Assembly: GCF_000152985.1 (NCBI RefSeq)
Contig: NZ_CH672395.1
Coordinates: 906,567-970,566 of the forward strand
Reading direction: 5' to 3'
Length of the DNA: 64,000 nt
Source of the DNA: Leeuwenhoekiella blandensis MED217
GTDB lineage: Bacteria > Bacteroidota > Bacteroidia > Flavobacteriales > Flavobacteriaceae
Notes under the pieces: generated by a model
What the model saw: the letters and a program-made list of their open reading frames with translations, nothing else
What the model was told of the DNA's origin: nothing
Database searches by the model: none
Part shown: positions 10,510-19,500 of the stretch, piece after piece
How the letters are laid out: the number at the start of each line of letters is the position of its first letter
Position numbering within the stretch: position 1 is the first letter of the stretch
Made by a program: the position numbers and the translations under genes

Positions 10510-10665
10510 GTAACCTTCCGCATCGCGGAATAACATGTCCTGAGCTGCGGGCGAGGGAAAAACGGATAAAAATACATTCAGGGTCGAAGGTATTTTGACC
10601 CTGTTTTATTTTCGACAAGAGTCGATAAAAAAGAATTAAATAAGTAATAATCAATAATAATTAAT
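10510..10665 (+). promoter_or_regulatory. Structured spacer between rpsJ and rplC (candidate L4/L3-type leader or attenuator)
   Basis: Three simple hairpins can be drawn. The first is TTCCGC/GCGGAA with a 3-nt loop at 10516-10530. The second is CAGGGTC (10579-10585) with GACCCTG (10597-10603), followed by a T-rich run TTTTATTTT that makes it terminator-like. The third is TCGAC-AAGA-GTCGA at 10612-10625. All other neighbouring gaps here are mostly 2-25 nt. The gap precedes rplC and rplD; L4 (rplD) is the classical S10-operon autorepressor in E. coli, where the leader lies before rpsJ instead. Function is inferred; structures are seen. Confidence 0.5.
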
Positions 10666-11277
10666 ATGTCTGGGTTAATTGGAAAAAAAGTAGGTATGAC
10701 CAGCATCTTTGATGAGAATGGGAAGAATATTCCTTGTACCGTTATCGAAGCAGGTCCCTGCGTTGTTACCCAAGTCAGAACCGAAGAGGTTGACGGGTAT
10801 AGTGCTCTTCAATTAGGTTTCGATGACGCAAAGACTGCAAATAAAGCTGCTCAAGGCCATGCCAAGAAAGCAGGTACAGTTGCAAAGCGTAAAGTTGTCG
10901 AGTTCCAAGATTTTGAAGGTGAGTACAAATTAGGTGATGCAGTAACTGTTGAGGTCTTTAAAGAAGGTCAGTTTGTAGATGTAGCTGGTACTTCAAAAGG
11001 TAAAGGTTTTCAAGGTGTTGTTAAGCGTCATGGTTTTGGTGGTGTAGGACAGTCTACCCACGGTCAGCATAACCGATTAAGAGCTCCAGGTTCTATCGGT
11101 GCGGCATCTTATCCTTCTCGTGTGTTCAAAGGAATGCGCATGGCAGGACAAATGGGAAATGAGCGAGTAAAAGTTCAAAATTTAAGAGTGTTAAAAGTAG
11201 TTGCTGAAAAGAATCTACTTGTGGTTAAGGGTTGTGTTCCTGGTCACAAAAACTCTTATGTAATTATTGAAAGATAA
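10666..11277 (+). CDS. rplC: 50S ribosomal protein L3
   Basis: 203 residues. The N-terminus [15 protein letters not shown] and the long loop with [14 protein letters not shown] and [16 protein letters not shown] are L3 hallmarks; this loop reaches the peptidyl-transferase centre. The glutamine in the THGQHNR segment is the site methylated by PrmB in some bacteria. L3 is a primary 23S-binding protein that starts 50S assembly. Its TAA stop overlaps the rplD ATG by one base (TAATG), so the two are translationally coupled. It follows the structured spacer at 10510-10665. Confidence 0.99.
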   Translation: MSGLIGKKVGMTSIFDENGKNIPCTVIEAGPCVVTQVRTEEVDGYSALQLGFDDAKTANKAAQGHAKKAGTVAKRKVVEFQDFEGEYKLGDAVTVEVFKEGQFVDVAGTSKGKGFQGVVKRHGFGGVGQSTHGQHNRLRAPGSIGAASYPSRVFKGMRMAGQMGNERVKVQNLRVLKVVAEKNLLVVKGCVPGHKNSYVIIER

Positions 11278-11906
11278 TGAAAGTAGCAGTAGTTGATATT
11301 AAAGGAAAAGAAACAGGTAGAGAGGCAAACCTTTCTGATTCTGTTTTCGCTATAGAGCCTAATGATCACGCTATTTACTTAGATGTGAAGCAGCACCTTG
11401 CTAATAAAAGACAAGGTACTCACAAATCTAAAGAGCGTGCAGAAATTGCCGGAAGTACACGTAAGATCAAAAAACAAAAAGGTACTGGTACAGCGCGCGC
11501 TGGTAGTATCAAGTCTGGTGTATTTAAAGGTGGAGGTAGAATGTTTGGACCAAGACCACGTAATTATTCATTTAAATTGAATAAAGGTCTTAAGCGTTTA
11601 GCAAGACGTTCTGCGCTTACTCTTAAAGCAAATGACAAAGCAATAACAGTAGTTGAGGATTTTAATTTCGAAACTCCAAAAACTAAGAATTTTGTTGATG
11701 TTGTAACTGCTTTAGGCTTAGATAATAAAAAGTCTTTGTTTGTGTTGGGCGCGTCAAATAATAATGTATATTTGTCGTCACGCAATTTAAAGACCTCTGA
11801 GGTTATAACGAGTTCAGAATTAAGCACTTACAAAATTATGAATGCAAATAATGTAGTGTTTTTAGAAGGATCTCTAGAAGAAATTGAGCAAACTTTAAGT
11901 AAGTAA
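11277..11906 (+). CDS. rplD: 50S ribosomal protein L4
   Basis: 209 residues. It includes the extended loop with [13 protein letters not shown], a GTGTARAGS segment and [15 protein letters not shown], the part of L4 that lines the polypeptide exit tunnel and influences macrolide binding. L4 is an early 23S-binding protein and, in gammaproteobacteria, the autogenous repressor of the S10 operon. That makes the hairpin-rich gap just before rplC worth testing as its mRNA target. It starts within the rplC stop codon and is followed by rplW after 4 nt. Confidence 0.99.
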   Translation: MKVAVVDIKGKETGREANLSDSVFAIEPNDHAIYLDVKQHLANKRQGTHKSKERAEIAGSTRKIKKQKGTGTARAGSIKSGVFKGGGRMFGPRPRNYSFKLNKGLKRLARRSALTLKANDKAITVVEDFNFETPKTKNFVDVVTALGLDNKKSLFVLGASNNNVYLSSRNLKTSEVITSSELSTYKIMNANNVVFLEGSLEEIEQTLSK

Positions 11907-11910
11907 CAGC

Positions 11911-12201
11911 ATGAGTATTTTAATAAAACCCGTGATTACCGAAAAAGCTACAATGGATAGTGAGCTTAATAGCCGCTATACATTTGAAGTAAATCCCGGT
12001 TCGAATAAGATCGAAATTAAAAACGCTGTAGAGGCGACTTATGGTGTTTCGGTAATTAAAGTTAGAACAATGAACGTTCGCCCAGATCGTAGTACCAAGT
12101 TTACAAAATCTGGTATGATCACTGGTAAAACAAAAGGCTTTAAGAAAGCTATTGTACAGGTGGCGGAAGGTGATGTGATTGATTTTTATAGTAACATTTA
12201 A
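11911..12201 (+). CDS. rplW: 50S ribosomal protein L23
   Basis: 96 residues, bacterial L23 length. It begins with the characteristic LIKPVITEKAT and has the YTFEVNPGSNKIEIKNAVE core and a C-terminal VQVAEGDVIDFY strand. L23 lies at the exit of the nascent-chain tunnel and is the docking site for trigger factor and SRP; the SRP protein gene ffh is also in this window. It sits between rplD and rplB with spacers of 4 and 9 nt, the standard S10-operon order. Confidence 0.99.
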   Translation: MSILIKPVITEKATMDSELNSRYTFEVNPGSNKIEIKNAVEATYGVSVIKVRTMNVRPDRSTKFTKSGMITGKTKGFKKAIVQVAEGDVIDFYSNI

Positions 12202-12210
12202 GACTAAAAA

Positions 12211-13035
12211 ATGTCAGTAAGAAAATTAAAACCGATCACTCCAGGACAGCGATTTAGAGTAGTTAATGGGTTTGACGCCATTACTACTGATAAGCCGGAA
12301 AAAAGCCTTTTGGCTCCGATTAAAAAGTCTGGAGGGAGAAACAGTCAAGGTAAGATGACCATGCGCTACAAAGGTGGTGGTCATAAGAAACGCTATCGCG
12401 TTATTGATTTTAAAAGAAATAAAGAGGGTGTTCCTGCAACTGTAGCGAGCATCGAGTATGATCCAAATCGTACTGCATTTATCGCTCTTTTGAATTATCA
12501 AGATGGTGAGAAGCGTTACATTATTGCACCTAATGGGTTGCAGGTAGGTCAGAACGTTGTGTCTGGCTCTGGTTCTGCTCCTGAAATTGGGAATGCATTG
12601 ATGTTATCAGATATTCCGTTAGGAACTATTATTTCTTGTATTGAATTACGTCCTGGCCAAGGTGCTATTATGGCGCGTAGTGCAGGTGCGTTTGCGCAAT
12701 TAATGGCTCGTGATGGGAAGTTTGCAACAGTGAAGTTGCCTTCAGGTGAAACAAGATTAATTCTTGCTAACTGTATGGCTACTATTGGTGCAGTATCTAA
12801 CAGTGATCATCAGCTTATCGTTTCTGGTAAGGCTGGTAGAAAACGCTGGTTAGGTAGACGTCCACGTACAAGACCAGTAGTTATGAACCCTGTTGATCAC
12901 CCAATGGGTGGTGGTGAAGGTCGTGCTTCTGGAGGTCACCCACGTAATAGAAACGGTGTTCCTGCTAAAGGTTATAGAACCCGTACTAAGACGAAAGCGA
13001 GTAATAAGTATATTGTAGAACGTAGAAAGAAATAA
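12211..13035 (+). CDS. rplB: 50S ribosomal protein L2
   Basis: 274 residues, standard L2. It has [22 protein letters not shown] near residue 42, and the C-terminal [17 protein letters not shown] segment with the histidine implicated in peptidyl-transferase function (His229 in E. coli numbering). L2 is needed for subunit association and tRNA binding. The fold is an OB domain followed by an SH3-like domain and ends in basic RKK. It lies between rplW and rpsS with short gaps, and nothing in it is unusual. Confidence 0.99.
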   Translation: MSVRKLKPITPGQRFRVVNGFDAITTDKPEKSLLAPIKKSGGRNSQGKMTMRYKGGGHKKRYRVIDFKRNKEGVPATVASIEYDPNRTAFIALLNYQDGEKRYIIAPNGLQVGQNVVSGSGSAPEIGNALMLSDIPLGTIISCIELRPGQGAIMARSAGAFAQLMARDGKFATVKLPSGETRLILANCMATIGAVSNSDHQLIVSGKAGRKRWLGRRPRTRPVVMNPVDHPMGGGEGRASGGHPRNRNGVPAKGYRTRTKTKASNKYIVERRKK

Positions 13036-13041
13036 TAAGAT

Positions 13042-13320
13042 ATGGCACGTTCATTAAAAAAAGGACCTTACGTTCACTATAAGTTAGAGCAAAAAGTTGC
13101 TGCTAATGTAGAGTCTAACAAAAAGACGGTAATCAAAACTTGGTCAAGAGCCTCTATGATTACTCCTGATTTTGTTGGTCAAACAATAGCTGTTCATAAC
13201 GGTCGCCAATTTGTTCCGGTTTATGTAACTGAGAACATGGTAGGTCATAAATTAGGAGAATTTTCACCTACACGATCATTTAGAGGTCATGTTGGGTCAA
13301 AAAATAAAGGTAAAAAATAA
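13042..13320 (+). CDS. rpsS: 30S ribosomal protein S19
   Basis: 92 residues. It starts with [18 protein letters not shown] and has the KTWSRAS and [17 protein letters not shown] landmarks, then [16 protein letters not shown], all diagnostic for S19. S19 is in the 30S head and contacts the A-site tRNA and the intersubunit bridge B1. It has a 6-nt spacer after rplB and 8 nt before rplV, in the conserved S10-operon order. Confidence 0.99.
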   Translation: MARSLKKGPYVHYKLEQKVAANVESNKKTVIKTWSRASMITPDFVGQTIAVHNGRQFVPVYVTENMVGHKLGEFSPTRSFRGHVGSKNKGKK

Positions 13321-13328
13321 TTGAAGCT

Positions 13329-13739
13329 ATGGGAGTTCGTAAAAAGGAAAGAGCAGAGCAGATAAAAGAGGCTAAGAAAAGTTTAGCCTTTGCAAAACTG
13401 AACAACTGCCCTACTTCGCCTCGTAAGATGCGCTTAGTTGCAGATCTTGTACGCGGTCAAAAAGTAGAGAAGGCGCTTCAAATATTGAAATTTAGTAATA
13501 AAGAAGCTTCTCGTCGTGTAGAAAAATTAGTTCTTTCTGCTATTTCAAACTGGCAAGAGAAAAACGAAGATGCGAGTATCGAGGATGCAGACTTGTTTAT
13601 TAAAGAAATTCGTGTTGATGGAGGAAGTATGTTAAAAAGACTTCGCCCTGCACCACAAGGTCGCGCACATAGAATAAGAAAACGCAGCAATCACGTTACA
13701 GTTGTGCTTGGTGCTAAAGATAACACACAAAGCAAGTAA
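13329..13739 (+). CDS. rplV: 50S ribosomal protein L22
   Basis: 136 residues, longer than E. coli L22 (110) because of a charged N-terminal extension ([18 protein letters not shown]) that is common in Bacteroidota. The core reads [19 protein letters not shown]. The tunnel-lining hairpin contains [19 protein letters not shown] followed by [15 protein letters not shown]. This hairpin narrows the exit tunnel next to L4 and is a known macrolide-resistance site. It is followed by rpsC after 3 nt. Confidence 0.98.
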   Translation: MGVRKKERAEQIKEAKKSLAFAKLNNCPTSPRKMRLVADLVRGQKVEKALQILKFSNKEASRRVEKLVLSAISNWQEKNEDASIEDADLFIKEIRVDGGSMLKRLRPAPQGRAHRIRKRSNHVTVVLGAKDNTQSK

Positions 13740-13742
13740 TAA

Positions 13743-14459
13743 ATGGGACAGAAGACAAATCCAATCGGGAATCGCCTAGGTATTATCAGAGGATGGGAAT
13801 CTAACTGGTACGGTGGTAACGACTACGGTGATAAACTTGCCGAAGACGATAAGATTAGAAAGTACATTCACGCTCGTTTATCAAAAGCTAGTGTGTCTAG
13901 AGTAATTATTGAGCGTACGCTTAAGCTTGTAACCGTTACTATCACTACTGCTCGTCCTGGTATCATTATCGGGAAAGGTGGTCAAGAGGTAGACAAGTTG
14001 AAAGAGGAACTTAAACAAATTACTAACAAGGAAGTTCAGATCAATATTTTTGAGATCAAACGTCCAGAACTTGACGCATATTTAGTTGCTTCCTCAGTAG
14101 CTCGTCAAATTGAAAATCGTATCTCTTACCGTCGTGCCACAAAAATGGCAATCGCGGCTGCAATGCGTATGAACGCAGAGGGTATCAAGATACAGATTTC
14201 AGGTCGTTTGAACGGTGCTGAAATGGCACGTTCAGAATCTTATAAAGAAGGTCGTATTCCTTTATCAACATTCAGAGCTGATATTGATTATGCTTTGGTA
14301 GAAGCGCATACTACTTACGGTAGATTGGGTATCAAAGTATGGATCATGAAAGGTGAGGTTTACGGTAAAAGAGAATTATCTCCTTTAGTAGGTCTTGCTA
14401 AGAAGCAAGGAAAGGGCGGTCGTGGATCTGGTTCGCCAAAATCACGTCGTAGAAAGTAA
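13743..14459 (+). CDS. rpsC: 30S ribosomal protein S3
   Basis: 238 residues. It has an N-terminal [14 protein letters not shown], a type II KH domain with [18 protein letters not shown], and a C-terminal domain with [15 protein letters not shown] and [19 protein letters not shown] basic tail ends RRRK. S3 forms part of the mRNA entry tunnel and its helicase activity with S4 and S5. The gene follows rplV after 3 nt and precedes rplP after 19 nt. Confidence 0.99.
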   Translation: MGQKTNPIGNRLGIIRGWESNWYGGNDYGDKLAEDDKIRKYIHARLSKASVSRVIIERTLKLVTVTITTARPGIIIGKGGQEVDKLKEELKQITNKEVQINIFEIKRPELDAYLVASSVARQIENRISYRRATKMAIAAAMRMNAEGIKIQISGRLNGAEMARSESYKEGRIPLSTFRADIDYALVEAHTTYGRLGIKVWIMKGEVYGKRELSPLVGLAKKQGKGGRGSGSPKSRRRK

Positions 14460-14478
14460 TTTTTTAAAGTAAAACAAG

Positions 14479-14901
14479 ATGTTACAGCCTAAAAAGACAA
14501 AATTCCGTAAGCAACAGAAGGGTCGTATGAAGGGTAATGCCGGTAGAGGGCATCAACTATCAAACGGAACTTTTGGTATCAAATCTCTTGATGCAAATTT
14601 CCTTACGGCTAGACAAATAGAAGCTGCACGTATTGCTGCCACACGTTTTATGAAACGTGAGGGTTCATTATGGATTAGAATTTTTCCAGATAAGCCTATT
14701 ACAAAGAAACCTCTTGAGGTACGTATGGGTAAAGGTAAAGGTGCTGTTGAATACTGGGCAGCTGTCGTTAAACCTGGCAGAATGCTCTTTGAAATTGGAG
14801 GTGTATCTGAACCAGTAGCGCGTGAAGCGTTACGTTTGGCGGCTCAGAAGCTTCCTGTGAGAACAAAATATGTAGTAGCTAGGGATTATCAAGCTGACTA
14901 A
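14479..14901 (+). CDS. rplP: 50S ribosomal protein L16
   Basis: 140 residues. It starts [19 protein letters not shown] and carries [31 protein letters not shown] and [20 protein letters not shown]. The arginine in the RMGKGKG segment is a hydroxylation site in some bacteria. L16 helps place aminoacyl-tRNA in the A site and is essential for the peptidyl-transferase centre. It is followed by rpmC after 11 nt. Confidence 0.99.
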   Translation: MLQPKKTKFRKQQKGRMKGNAGRGHQLSNGTFGIKSLDANFLTARQIEAARIAATRFMKREGSLWIRIFPDKPITKKPLEVRMGKGKGAVEYWAAVVKPGRMLFEIGGVSEPVAREALRLAAQKLPVRTKYVVARDYQAD

Positions 14902-14912
14902 ATTCTAGAAAA

Positions 14913-15104
14913 ATGAAACAATCAGAAGTAAAAGAACTATCTGTAGCAGAATTACAGGAAGAGTTAGTAAAAGCAAAAAGAGCTTATTCTGACTTAAAAA
15001 TGGCTCACGCTATTTCTCCTTTGGAAAATCCCATTCAGCTTAGAGGTCTAAGAAGATCTGTAGCGCGTATTGCTACTGAGCTTACAAAAAGAGAATTACA
15101 ATAA
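14913..15104 (+). CDS. rpmC: 50S ribosomal protein L29
   Basis: 63 residues, two antiparallel helices. The diagnostic parts are [20 protein letters not shown] and the C-terminal [21 protein letters not shown]29 sits beside L23 at the tunnel exit. Its TAA stop shares a base with an ATG at 15104, but the likely rpsQ start is 12 nt further on at 15116. Confidence 0.98.
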   Translation: MKQSEVKELSVAELQEELVKAKRAYSDLKMAHAISPLENPIQLRGLRRSVARIATELTKRELQ

Positions 15105-15115
15105 TGCTGCTTAAG

Positions 15116-15373
15116 ATGGAAAAAAGAAATTTAAGAAAAGAACGTATAGGTGTCGTTACGAGTAATAAAATGCAGAAGTCTATTGTGGTTTCTGAGGTTA
15201 AGAAAGTAAAACACCCTATGTATGGTAAATTCGTTTTAAAAACGAAAAAATACGTAGCGCACGACGAGCAAAATGACTGCAATATTGGGGATACTGTAAA
15301 GATCATGGAAACACGACCTTTAAGTAAATCAAAAAGTTGGAGACTTGTAGAAATCATTGAAAGAGCTAAGTAA
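15116..15373 (+). CDS. rpsQ: 30S ribosomal protein S17
   Basis: 85 residues from the ATG at 15116, giving [22 protein letters not shown], the usual S17 N-terminus. An in-frame ATG at 15104 that overlaps the rpmC stop would add MLLK and cannot be excluded. The OB-fold core has [19 protein letters not shown] and the signature [24 protein letters not shown]17 binds the 5' domain of 16S rRNA early in assembly. rplN follows after 2 nt. Confidence 0.98.
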   Translation: MEKRNLRKERIGVVTSNKMQKSIVVSEVKKVKHPMYGKFVLKTKKYVAHDEQNDCNIGDTVKIMETRPLSKSKSWRLVEIIERAK

Positions 15374-15375
15374 TT

Positions 15376-15744
15376 ATGTTACAACAAGAATCAAGATTAA
15401 GAGTAGCTGACAACACTGGAGCAAAAGAAGTTTTGACTATTCGTGTGTTGGGCGGTACAAAAAGAAGATATGCTTCTGTAGGTGATAAAATTGTTGTTTC
15501 TGTAAAAGATGCAACTCCTAACGGTCAAGTAAAAAAAGGAGCCGTTTCAACTGCAGTTGTAGTGCGTACACGTAAAGAAGTACGTCGTCCTGATGGATCT
15601 TATATCCGTTTTGATGATAATGCTTGTGTACTTTTAAATGCTCAAGGAGAAATGCGCGGTACACGTGTATTTGGCCCTGTAGCGAGAGAGCTTCGTGAAA
15701 AGCAATTCATGAAGATTGTATCATTAGCGCCAGAGGTGCTTTAA
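15376..15744 (+). CDS. rplN: 50S ribosomal protein L14
   Basis: 122 residues, invariant length. It starts [20 protein letters not shown] and contains the L14 signature region with [23 protein letters not shown] and the C-terminal [20 protein letters not shown]14 contacts L19 and 16S helix 14 in an intersubunit bridge and is the binding site of the silencing factor RsfS. It is spaced 2 nt after rpsQ and 12 nt before rplX. Confidence 0.99.
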   Translation: MLQQESRLRVADNTGAKEVLTIRVLGGTKRRYASVGDKIVVSVKDATPNGQVKKGAVSTAVVVRTRKEVRRPDGSYIRFDDNACVLLNAQGEMRGTRVFGPVARELREKQFMKIVSLAPEVL

Positions 15745-15756
15745 TACAGTAAAAAG

Positions 15757-16068
15757 ATGACAAAGCTTAAAATAAAAGTTGGAGATAACGTTAAGGTAAT
15801 TGCCGGTGATCATAAAGGTCAAGAAGGTAAAGTGCAACGCGTTATTAAAGATAAGAACAAAGCAATCGTTGAGGGGATTAACCTAGTGTCTAAACACGAG
15901 AAGCCTAGTGCTTCAAATCCTCAAGGAGGTATTGCAAAGAAAGAGGCGCCTATTCACATTTCAAATCTTTCATTAGTAGATGCTAACGGAGATACTACTC
16001 GCGTTGGATACAGAGTGGAAGGAGATAAGAAAGTGCGTTTTTCTAAAAAATCAAATGAAGTAATTTAG
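15757..16068 (+). CDS. rplX: 50S ribosomal protein L24
   Basis: 103 residues. A KOW motif lies near the N-terminus ([20 protein letters not shown]), followed by [35 protein letters not shown] and [18 protein letters not shown]24 is one of the two assembly initiators that bind the 5' end of 23S rRNA. It ends 2 nt before rplE. In E. coli the S8 repressor site lies in this rplX-rplE junction; here there is no room for it. Confidence 0.99.
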   Translation: MTKLKIKVGDNVKVIAGDHKGQEGKVQRVIKDKNKAIVEGINLVSKHEKPSASNPQGGIAKKEAPIHISNLSLVDANGDTTRVGYRVEGDKKVRFSKKSNEVI

Positions 16069-16070
16069 TT

Positions 16071-16622
16071 ATGGCTTACATTTCAAGACTAAAGACAGAA
16101 TATAAAGAGCGTGTAATATCTGCTCTTACTGAAGAATTTGGGTATAAGAATGTTATGCAAGTACCTAAATTAAGAAAGATCGTTATCTCAAGAGGTATCG
16201 GTGCAGCTGTTGCAGATAAGAAACTAATTGATTATTCTGTAGAAGAATTGACAACAATTTCTGGTCAGCGAGCTGTAGCTACTGTTTCTAAAAAGGACGT
16301 TGCGGCGTTTAAACTTAGAAAAGGTATGCCTATTGGAGCAAAAGTTACTTTACGTGGAGAGCGTATGTATGAATTTTTAGATCGTTTGATCACTTCTGCA
16401 TTACCTCGAGTAAGAGACTTTAACGGTATTAATGCTACTGGATTTGATGGTCGTGGTAACTACAACCTAGGGATTACCGAGCAAATCATTTTTCCTGAAA
16501 TTGATATTGATAAAGTGCGTAAAATTGAAGGTATGAATATTACCTTTGAAACTTCTGCAGAAACAGATAAAGAAGCAAAAGCATTATTAACTCAATTGGG
16601 GCTACCCTTTAAAAAGAAGTAA
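16071..16622 (+). CDS. rplE: 50S ribosomal protein L5
   Basis: 183 residues. The L5 landmarks are the [17 protein letters not shown] opening, [35 protein letters not shown] (described by its SGQ and RKGMPIG elements) and the C-terminal [24 protein letters not shown]5 binds 5S rRNA with L18 and forms bridge B1b with S13. It starts 2 nt after rplX and is followed 2 nt later by rpsN. Confidence 0.99.
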   Translation: MAYISRLKTEYKERVISALTEEFGYKNVMQVPKLRKIVISRGIGAAVADKKLIDYSVEELTTISGQRAVATVSKKDVAAFKLRKGMPIGAKVTLRGERMYEFLDRLITSALPRVRDFNGINATGFDGRGNYNLGITEQIIFPEIDIDKVRKIEGMNITFETSAETDKEAKALLTQLGLPFKKK

Positions 16623-16624
16623 TT

Positions 16625-16894
16625 ATGGCAAAAGAATCAATGAAAGCTCGTGAGAGAAAACGCGAGAAACTTGCAGCCAAATATGCTGAAAAAAGAAAAG
16701 CCTTAAAAGAGGCTGGAGATTATGAGGCATTACAAAAGCTGCCTAAAAATGCATCTCCTGTACGTCAACATAACCGTTGTAAATTAACGGGACGTCCTAA
16801 AGGATATATGAGAACCTTTGGTATTTCACGTGTAACTTTCCGTGAGATGGCAAACCAAGGTCTTATACCAGGTGTTAAAAAAGCTAGCTGGTAA
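16625..16894 (+). CDS. rpsN: 30S ribosomal protein S14, zinc-free type
   Basis: 89 residues. It ends with [20 protein letters not shown] and [18 protein letters not shown], typical S14. It has only one cysteine, so the four-cysteine zinc ribbon of the short (61-residue) form is absent and this is the longer zinc-independent class. S14 lies in the 30S head and joins late in assembly. Downstream comes a 74-nt gap with a strong hairpin before rpsH. Confidence 0.98.
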   Translation: MAKESMKARERKREKLAAKYAEKRKALKEAGDYEALQKLPKNASPVRQHNRCKLTGRPKGYMRTFGISRVTFREMANQGLIPGVKKASW

Positions 16895-16968
16895 ATTAAG
16901 AATAAACTGGTTTTAGGTTCGTTATTAGATAGTCTAATAAGGAAAACCAAGACCGCAATTTAATACAA
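16895..16968 (+). promoter_or_regulatory. Two-tier hairpin just upstream of rpsH (candidate S8 autoregulatory site)
   Basis: TGGTTTT at 16908-16914 pairs with AAAACCA at 16943-16949. Inside it, TTATTAGA at 16922-16929 pairs perfectly with TCTAATAA at 16933-16940 around a TAG loop, leaving an asymmetric internal loop (7 nt against 2 nt). The hairpin sits in the only sizeable gap of the spc segment and ends about 20 nt before the rpsH start. S8 is the known autorepressor of the spc operon in E. coli, where it binds a 16S-like internal-loop helix. The structure is seen; the link to S8 is inference. Confidence 0.55.
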
Positions 16969-17367
16969 ATGTATACAGATACTATTGCAGACTTTCTAAC
17001 TAGGATTAGAAACGCAGCGGCAGCAAACCACAGAGTTGTGGAAATTCCTGCTTCAAACTTAAAAAAGGAGATAACCAAGATCTTATTTGATCAAGGTTAT
17101 ATTTTAAGTTACAAATTTGAGAACAAAACTGCTCAAGGTAGCATTAAGATTGCTTTGAAGTACGATAAAGACACTAAGGAGTCTATTATCAAAGACATCC
17201 AGAGAATAAGTAAACCAGGTTTACGTAAGTATGCATCTTCTAAAGATGTGCCACGTATTCTTAACGGTTTAGGTATCTCTATTGTTTCTACTTCAAAAGG
17301 AGTAATGACAGGGAAGCAGGCTCAAAGTGAGAATGTTGGAGGCGAAGTACTTTGCTACGTATATTAA
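16969..17367 (+). CDS. rpsH: 30S ribosomal protein S8
   Basis: 132 residues. It starts MYTDTIADFLTRIRNAAAANH and ends with ISIVSTSKGVMTGKQA and GGEVLCYVY, the conserved STS(K)G and GGE(V/I)LC(Y)V(Y) elements of S8. S8 binds helix 21 of 16S rRNA and organises the central domain. In E. coli it also represses the spc operon through an mRNA mimic. A candidate mimic lies immediately upstream at 16908-16949. rplF follows after 21 nt. Confidence 0.99.
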   Translation: MYTDTIADFLTRIRNAAAANHRVVEIPASNLKKEITKILFDQGYILSYKFENKTAQGSIKIALKYDKDTKESIIKDIQRISKPGLRKYASSKDVPRILNGLGISIVSTSKGVMTGKQAQSENVGGEVLCYVY

Positions 17368-17388
17368 TCAGTTAAAAGGAACAGAGCA

Positions 17389-17937
17389 ATGTCAAGAATA
17401 GGAAAAAATCCAATTACAATACCTTCTGGAGTTACTGTTGATCTAGCAGATGGTATTATTACGGTAAAAGGAAAGTTAGGAGAGCTAAAGCAAGAGTATT
17501 CTAACATAGATATTAAAGTTGAAGAAGAAGAAGGTGTTGTTACACTAGAGCGCCCTTCTGAAAAAGCAGAGTTTAAAGCTAAGCACGGTCTTTATCGTGC
17601 ACTTATTGCCAATATGATCGGTGGTGTTTCTGAAGGATATACTAAATCTTTAGAATTAGTAGGTGTTGGTTATAGAGCAAGCAATCAAGGTCAGAAGTTA
17701 GATATGGCACTTGGTTTTTCACATAACATTGTTATGGATATAGCTCCTGAAGTTAAGGTTGAGACAGTTACTGAAAAAGGTAAAAACCCAATCGTAAAAT
17801 TAACTTCACATGACAAACAATTAGTTGGTCAAGTTGCTGCTAAAATTAGAAGTTTCCGTAAGCCTGAGCCGTACAAAGGAAAAGGTATCAAGTTTGTGGG
17901 TGAACAAATTAGAAGAAAAGCAGGTAAATCTGCATAA
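17389..17937 (+). CDS. rplF: 50S ribosomal protein L6
   Basis: 182 residues made of two similar alpha/beta domains. Landmarks are [15 protein letters not shown], the domain joint around [10 protein letters not shown], and the C-terminal [24 protein letters not shown] containing the L6 signature PxPYKGKGI. L6 lies next to the sarcin-ricin loop and the factor-binding site. It is spaced 21 nt after rpsH and 11 nt before rplR. Confidence 0.99.
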   Translation: MSRIGKNPITIPSGVTVDLADGIITVKGKLGELKQEYSNIDIKVEEEEGVVTLERPSEKAEFKAKHGLYRALIANMIGGVSEGYTKSLELVGVGYRASNQGQKLDMALGFSHNIVMDIAPEVKVETVTEKGKNPIVKLTSHDKQLVGQVAAKIRSFRKPEPYKGKGIKFVGEQIRRKAGKSA

Positions 17938-17948
17938 TATATAGAGTT

Positions 17949-18302
17949 ATGGCATTTTCAAAGTATACCAGAAGAAATAAAATACGTCGTAGAATTCGCA
18001 AGTCACTTGAGGGTACTACAGAGCGTCCAAGACTATCTGTATATAGAAGTAATAAAGAGATTTACGCGCAGATAATAGATGATACTACCGGTAAAACATT
18101 AGGAGCTGCATCTTCAAGAGATAAAGGTTTCTCTGCAGAAGGCAGCAAAGCTGAAGTAGCTAAGAAGGTAGGTTTAGCAATCGCTGAAAAGGCTAAAGAG
18201 GCCGGTATTGAAGCGGTAGCTTTTGATAGAGGTGGGTATTTATACCACGGAAGAGTAAAACAATTAGCAGAAGGAGCCCGAGAAGGCGGATTAAAATTCT
18301 AA
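17949..18302 (+). CDS. rplR: 50S ribosomal protein L18
   Basis: 117 residues. An arginine-rich N-terminus ([19 protein letters not shown]) is followed by [21 protein letters not shown] and the C-terminal [26 protein letters not shown], the classic L18 ending. L18 binds 5S rRNA together with L5 and anchors it in the central protuberance. rpsE follows after 6 nt. Confidence 0.99.
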   Translation: MAFSKYTRRNKIRRRIRKSLEGTTERPRLSVYRSNKEIYAQIIDDTTGKTLGAASSRDKGFSAEGSKAEVAKKVGLAIAEKAKEAGIEAVAFDRGGYLYHGRVKQLAEGAREGGLKF

Positions 18303-18308
18303 GAAGTT

Positions 18309-18833
18309 ATGTATCAAAATTATAAAAACGTCGAGTTAGTAAAACCAAGCGGACTTGATCTTAAAGATCGCTTAGTTGGTGTTCAACGTGTTACTAAGGT
18401 AACAAAGGGTGGTAGAGCTTTTGGTTTTTCTGCTATTGTTGTTGTAGGAGATGAGAATGGTGTTGTAGGTCAAGGTCTTGGTAAGTCAAAAGATGTTGCT
18501 AGTGCAATTGCAAAAGCAGTAGAAGACGCCAAGAAAAACTTAGTACGCATTCCGTTAACTAAGAGTACAATTCCTCACGAGCAAAAAGGTAAATATGGTG
18601 GTGCACGTGTGCTGCTTATGCCGGCTGCTCCTGGTACCGGTGTTATTGCCGGTGGTGCAATACGTTCAGTATTAGAGTCTGTAGGTATTCACGATGTACT
18701 TTCAAAAAATCAAGGATCTTCTAACCCTCATAACGTTGTAAAAGCTACCTTTGACGCGCTTTTACAATTAAGAAGTGCAGAAACCGTGGCAAAACAGCGC
18801 GGAATTTCTCTTGAGAAACTTTTTAAAGGATAA
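18309..18833 (+). CDS. rpsE: 30S ribosomal protein S5
   Basis: 174 residues. The N-terminal double-stranded-RNA-like domain has [23 protein letters not shown] with the loop where spectinomycin resistance arises. The C-terminal domain has [27 protein letters not shown], the S5 signature, and [14 protein letters not shown]5 helps decoding accuracy and forms part of the mRNA entry tunnel. The small gene rpmD starts 11 nt downstream. Confidence 0.99.
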   Translation: MYQNYKNVELVKPSGLDLKDRLVGVQRVTKVTKGGRAFGFSAIVVVGDENGVVGQGLGKSKDVASAIAKAVEDAKKNLVRIPLTKSTIPHEQKGKYGGARVLLMPAAPGTGVIAGGAIRSVLESVGIHDVLSKNQGSSNPHNVVKATFDALLQLRSAETVAKQRGISLEKLFKG

Positions 18834-18844
18834 TTTTTAAGACA

Positions 18845-19024
18845 ATGGCAAAGATTAAAGTAACTAAGGTAAAGAGCGCGATCAATCGTACTCAAAACCA
18901 GAAGAGAACATTAGAGGCGTTAGGTCTTAAGAAAATGGGCCAAGTTGTAGAGCATGAAAATACTCCTAACATCTTGGGGATGATTAATAAAGTAAGTCAT
19001 TTAGTTTCTGTAGAAGAAGCTTAA
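18845..19024 (+). CDS. rpmD: 50S ribosomal protein L30
   Basis: A 59-residue reading frame from the ATG at 18845 to TAA at 19022-19024. It begins [19 protein letters not shown] and contains [20 protein letters not shown] and [12 protein letters not shown], a complete L30. L30 binds 23S rRNA domain II near the GTPase-associated region. It sits between rpsE and rplO, its invariable position in the spc operon, with gaps of 11 and 12 nt. Confidence 0.98.
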   Translation: MAKIKVTKVKSAINRTQNQKRTLEALGLKKMGQVVEHENTPNILGMINKVSHLVSVEEA

Positions 19025-19036
19025 ACATAATTAACA

Positions 19037-19489
19037 ATGGGTTTAAACAATCTAAAACCGGCAGCTGGCTCGGTAAAAAAGAACGATAGCAGGCGAGGTC
19101 GTGGGGAAGCCACAGGAAATGGTGGAACTGCAGGCCGTGGGCACAAAGGTGCGAAGTCAAGATCAGGATACTCTAAAAAAGTAGGATTTGAAGGTGGACA
19201 AATGCCACTTCAAAGACGTGTTCCTAAATTCGGTTTTACAAATATTAACCGTAAGGAATTCACTGGAGTTAATCTTGATACCCTACAAGAATATGTTGAC
19301 GCTGGTAGAATCAAAGATGAAGTTACCATCGATGTTTTAGTAGAAAACAGATTGGCCGGTAAAAATGATCTAGTGAAGATTTTAGGTCGCGGTGAATTAA
19401 AAGCTAAATTGAAGATTACAGTTCATAAATTTACAGCCTCAGCACAGAAAGCTATTGAAGCAGCAGGCGGAGAAGCAGTAACTTTATAA
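19037..19489 (+). CDS. rplO: 50S ribosomal protein L15
   Basis: 150 residues. A flexible Gly/Arg/Lys-rich N-terminal half with SRRGRGEATGNGGTAGRGHKG and KVGFEGGQMPLQRRVPKFGF leads to a folded C-terminal half with VDVLVENRLAGKNDLVKILGRGEL-like L15/L18e features and KFTASAQKAIEAAGG. L15 penetrates the 23S core and joins midway in assembly. It is followed 11 nt later by secY, as in almost all bacteria. Confidence 0.99.
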   Translation: MGLNNLKPAAGSVKKNDSRRGRGEATGNGGTAGRGHKGAKSRSGYSKKVGFEGGQMPLQRRVPKFGFTNINRKEFTGVNLDTLQEYVDAGRIKDEVTIDVLVENRLAGKNDLVKILGRGELKAKLKITVHKFTASAQKAIEAAGGEAVTL

Positions 19490-19500
19490 CACAAATCAGC

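Noticed and set aside
15104-15115. Earlier ATG of rpsQ overlapping the rpmC stop
   Set aside because: Not impossible, but it adds MLLK before the standard S17 N-terminus, so 15116 was chosen.
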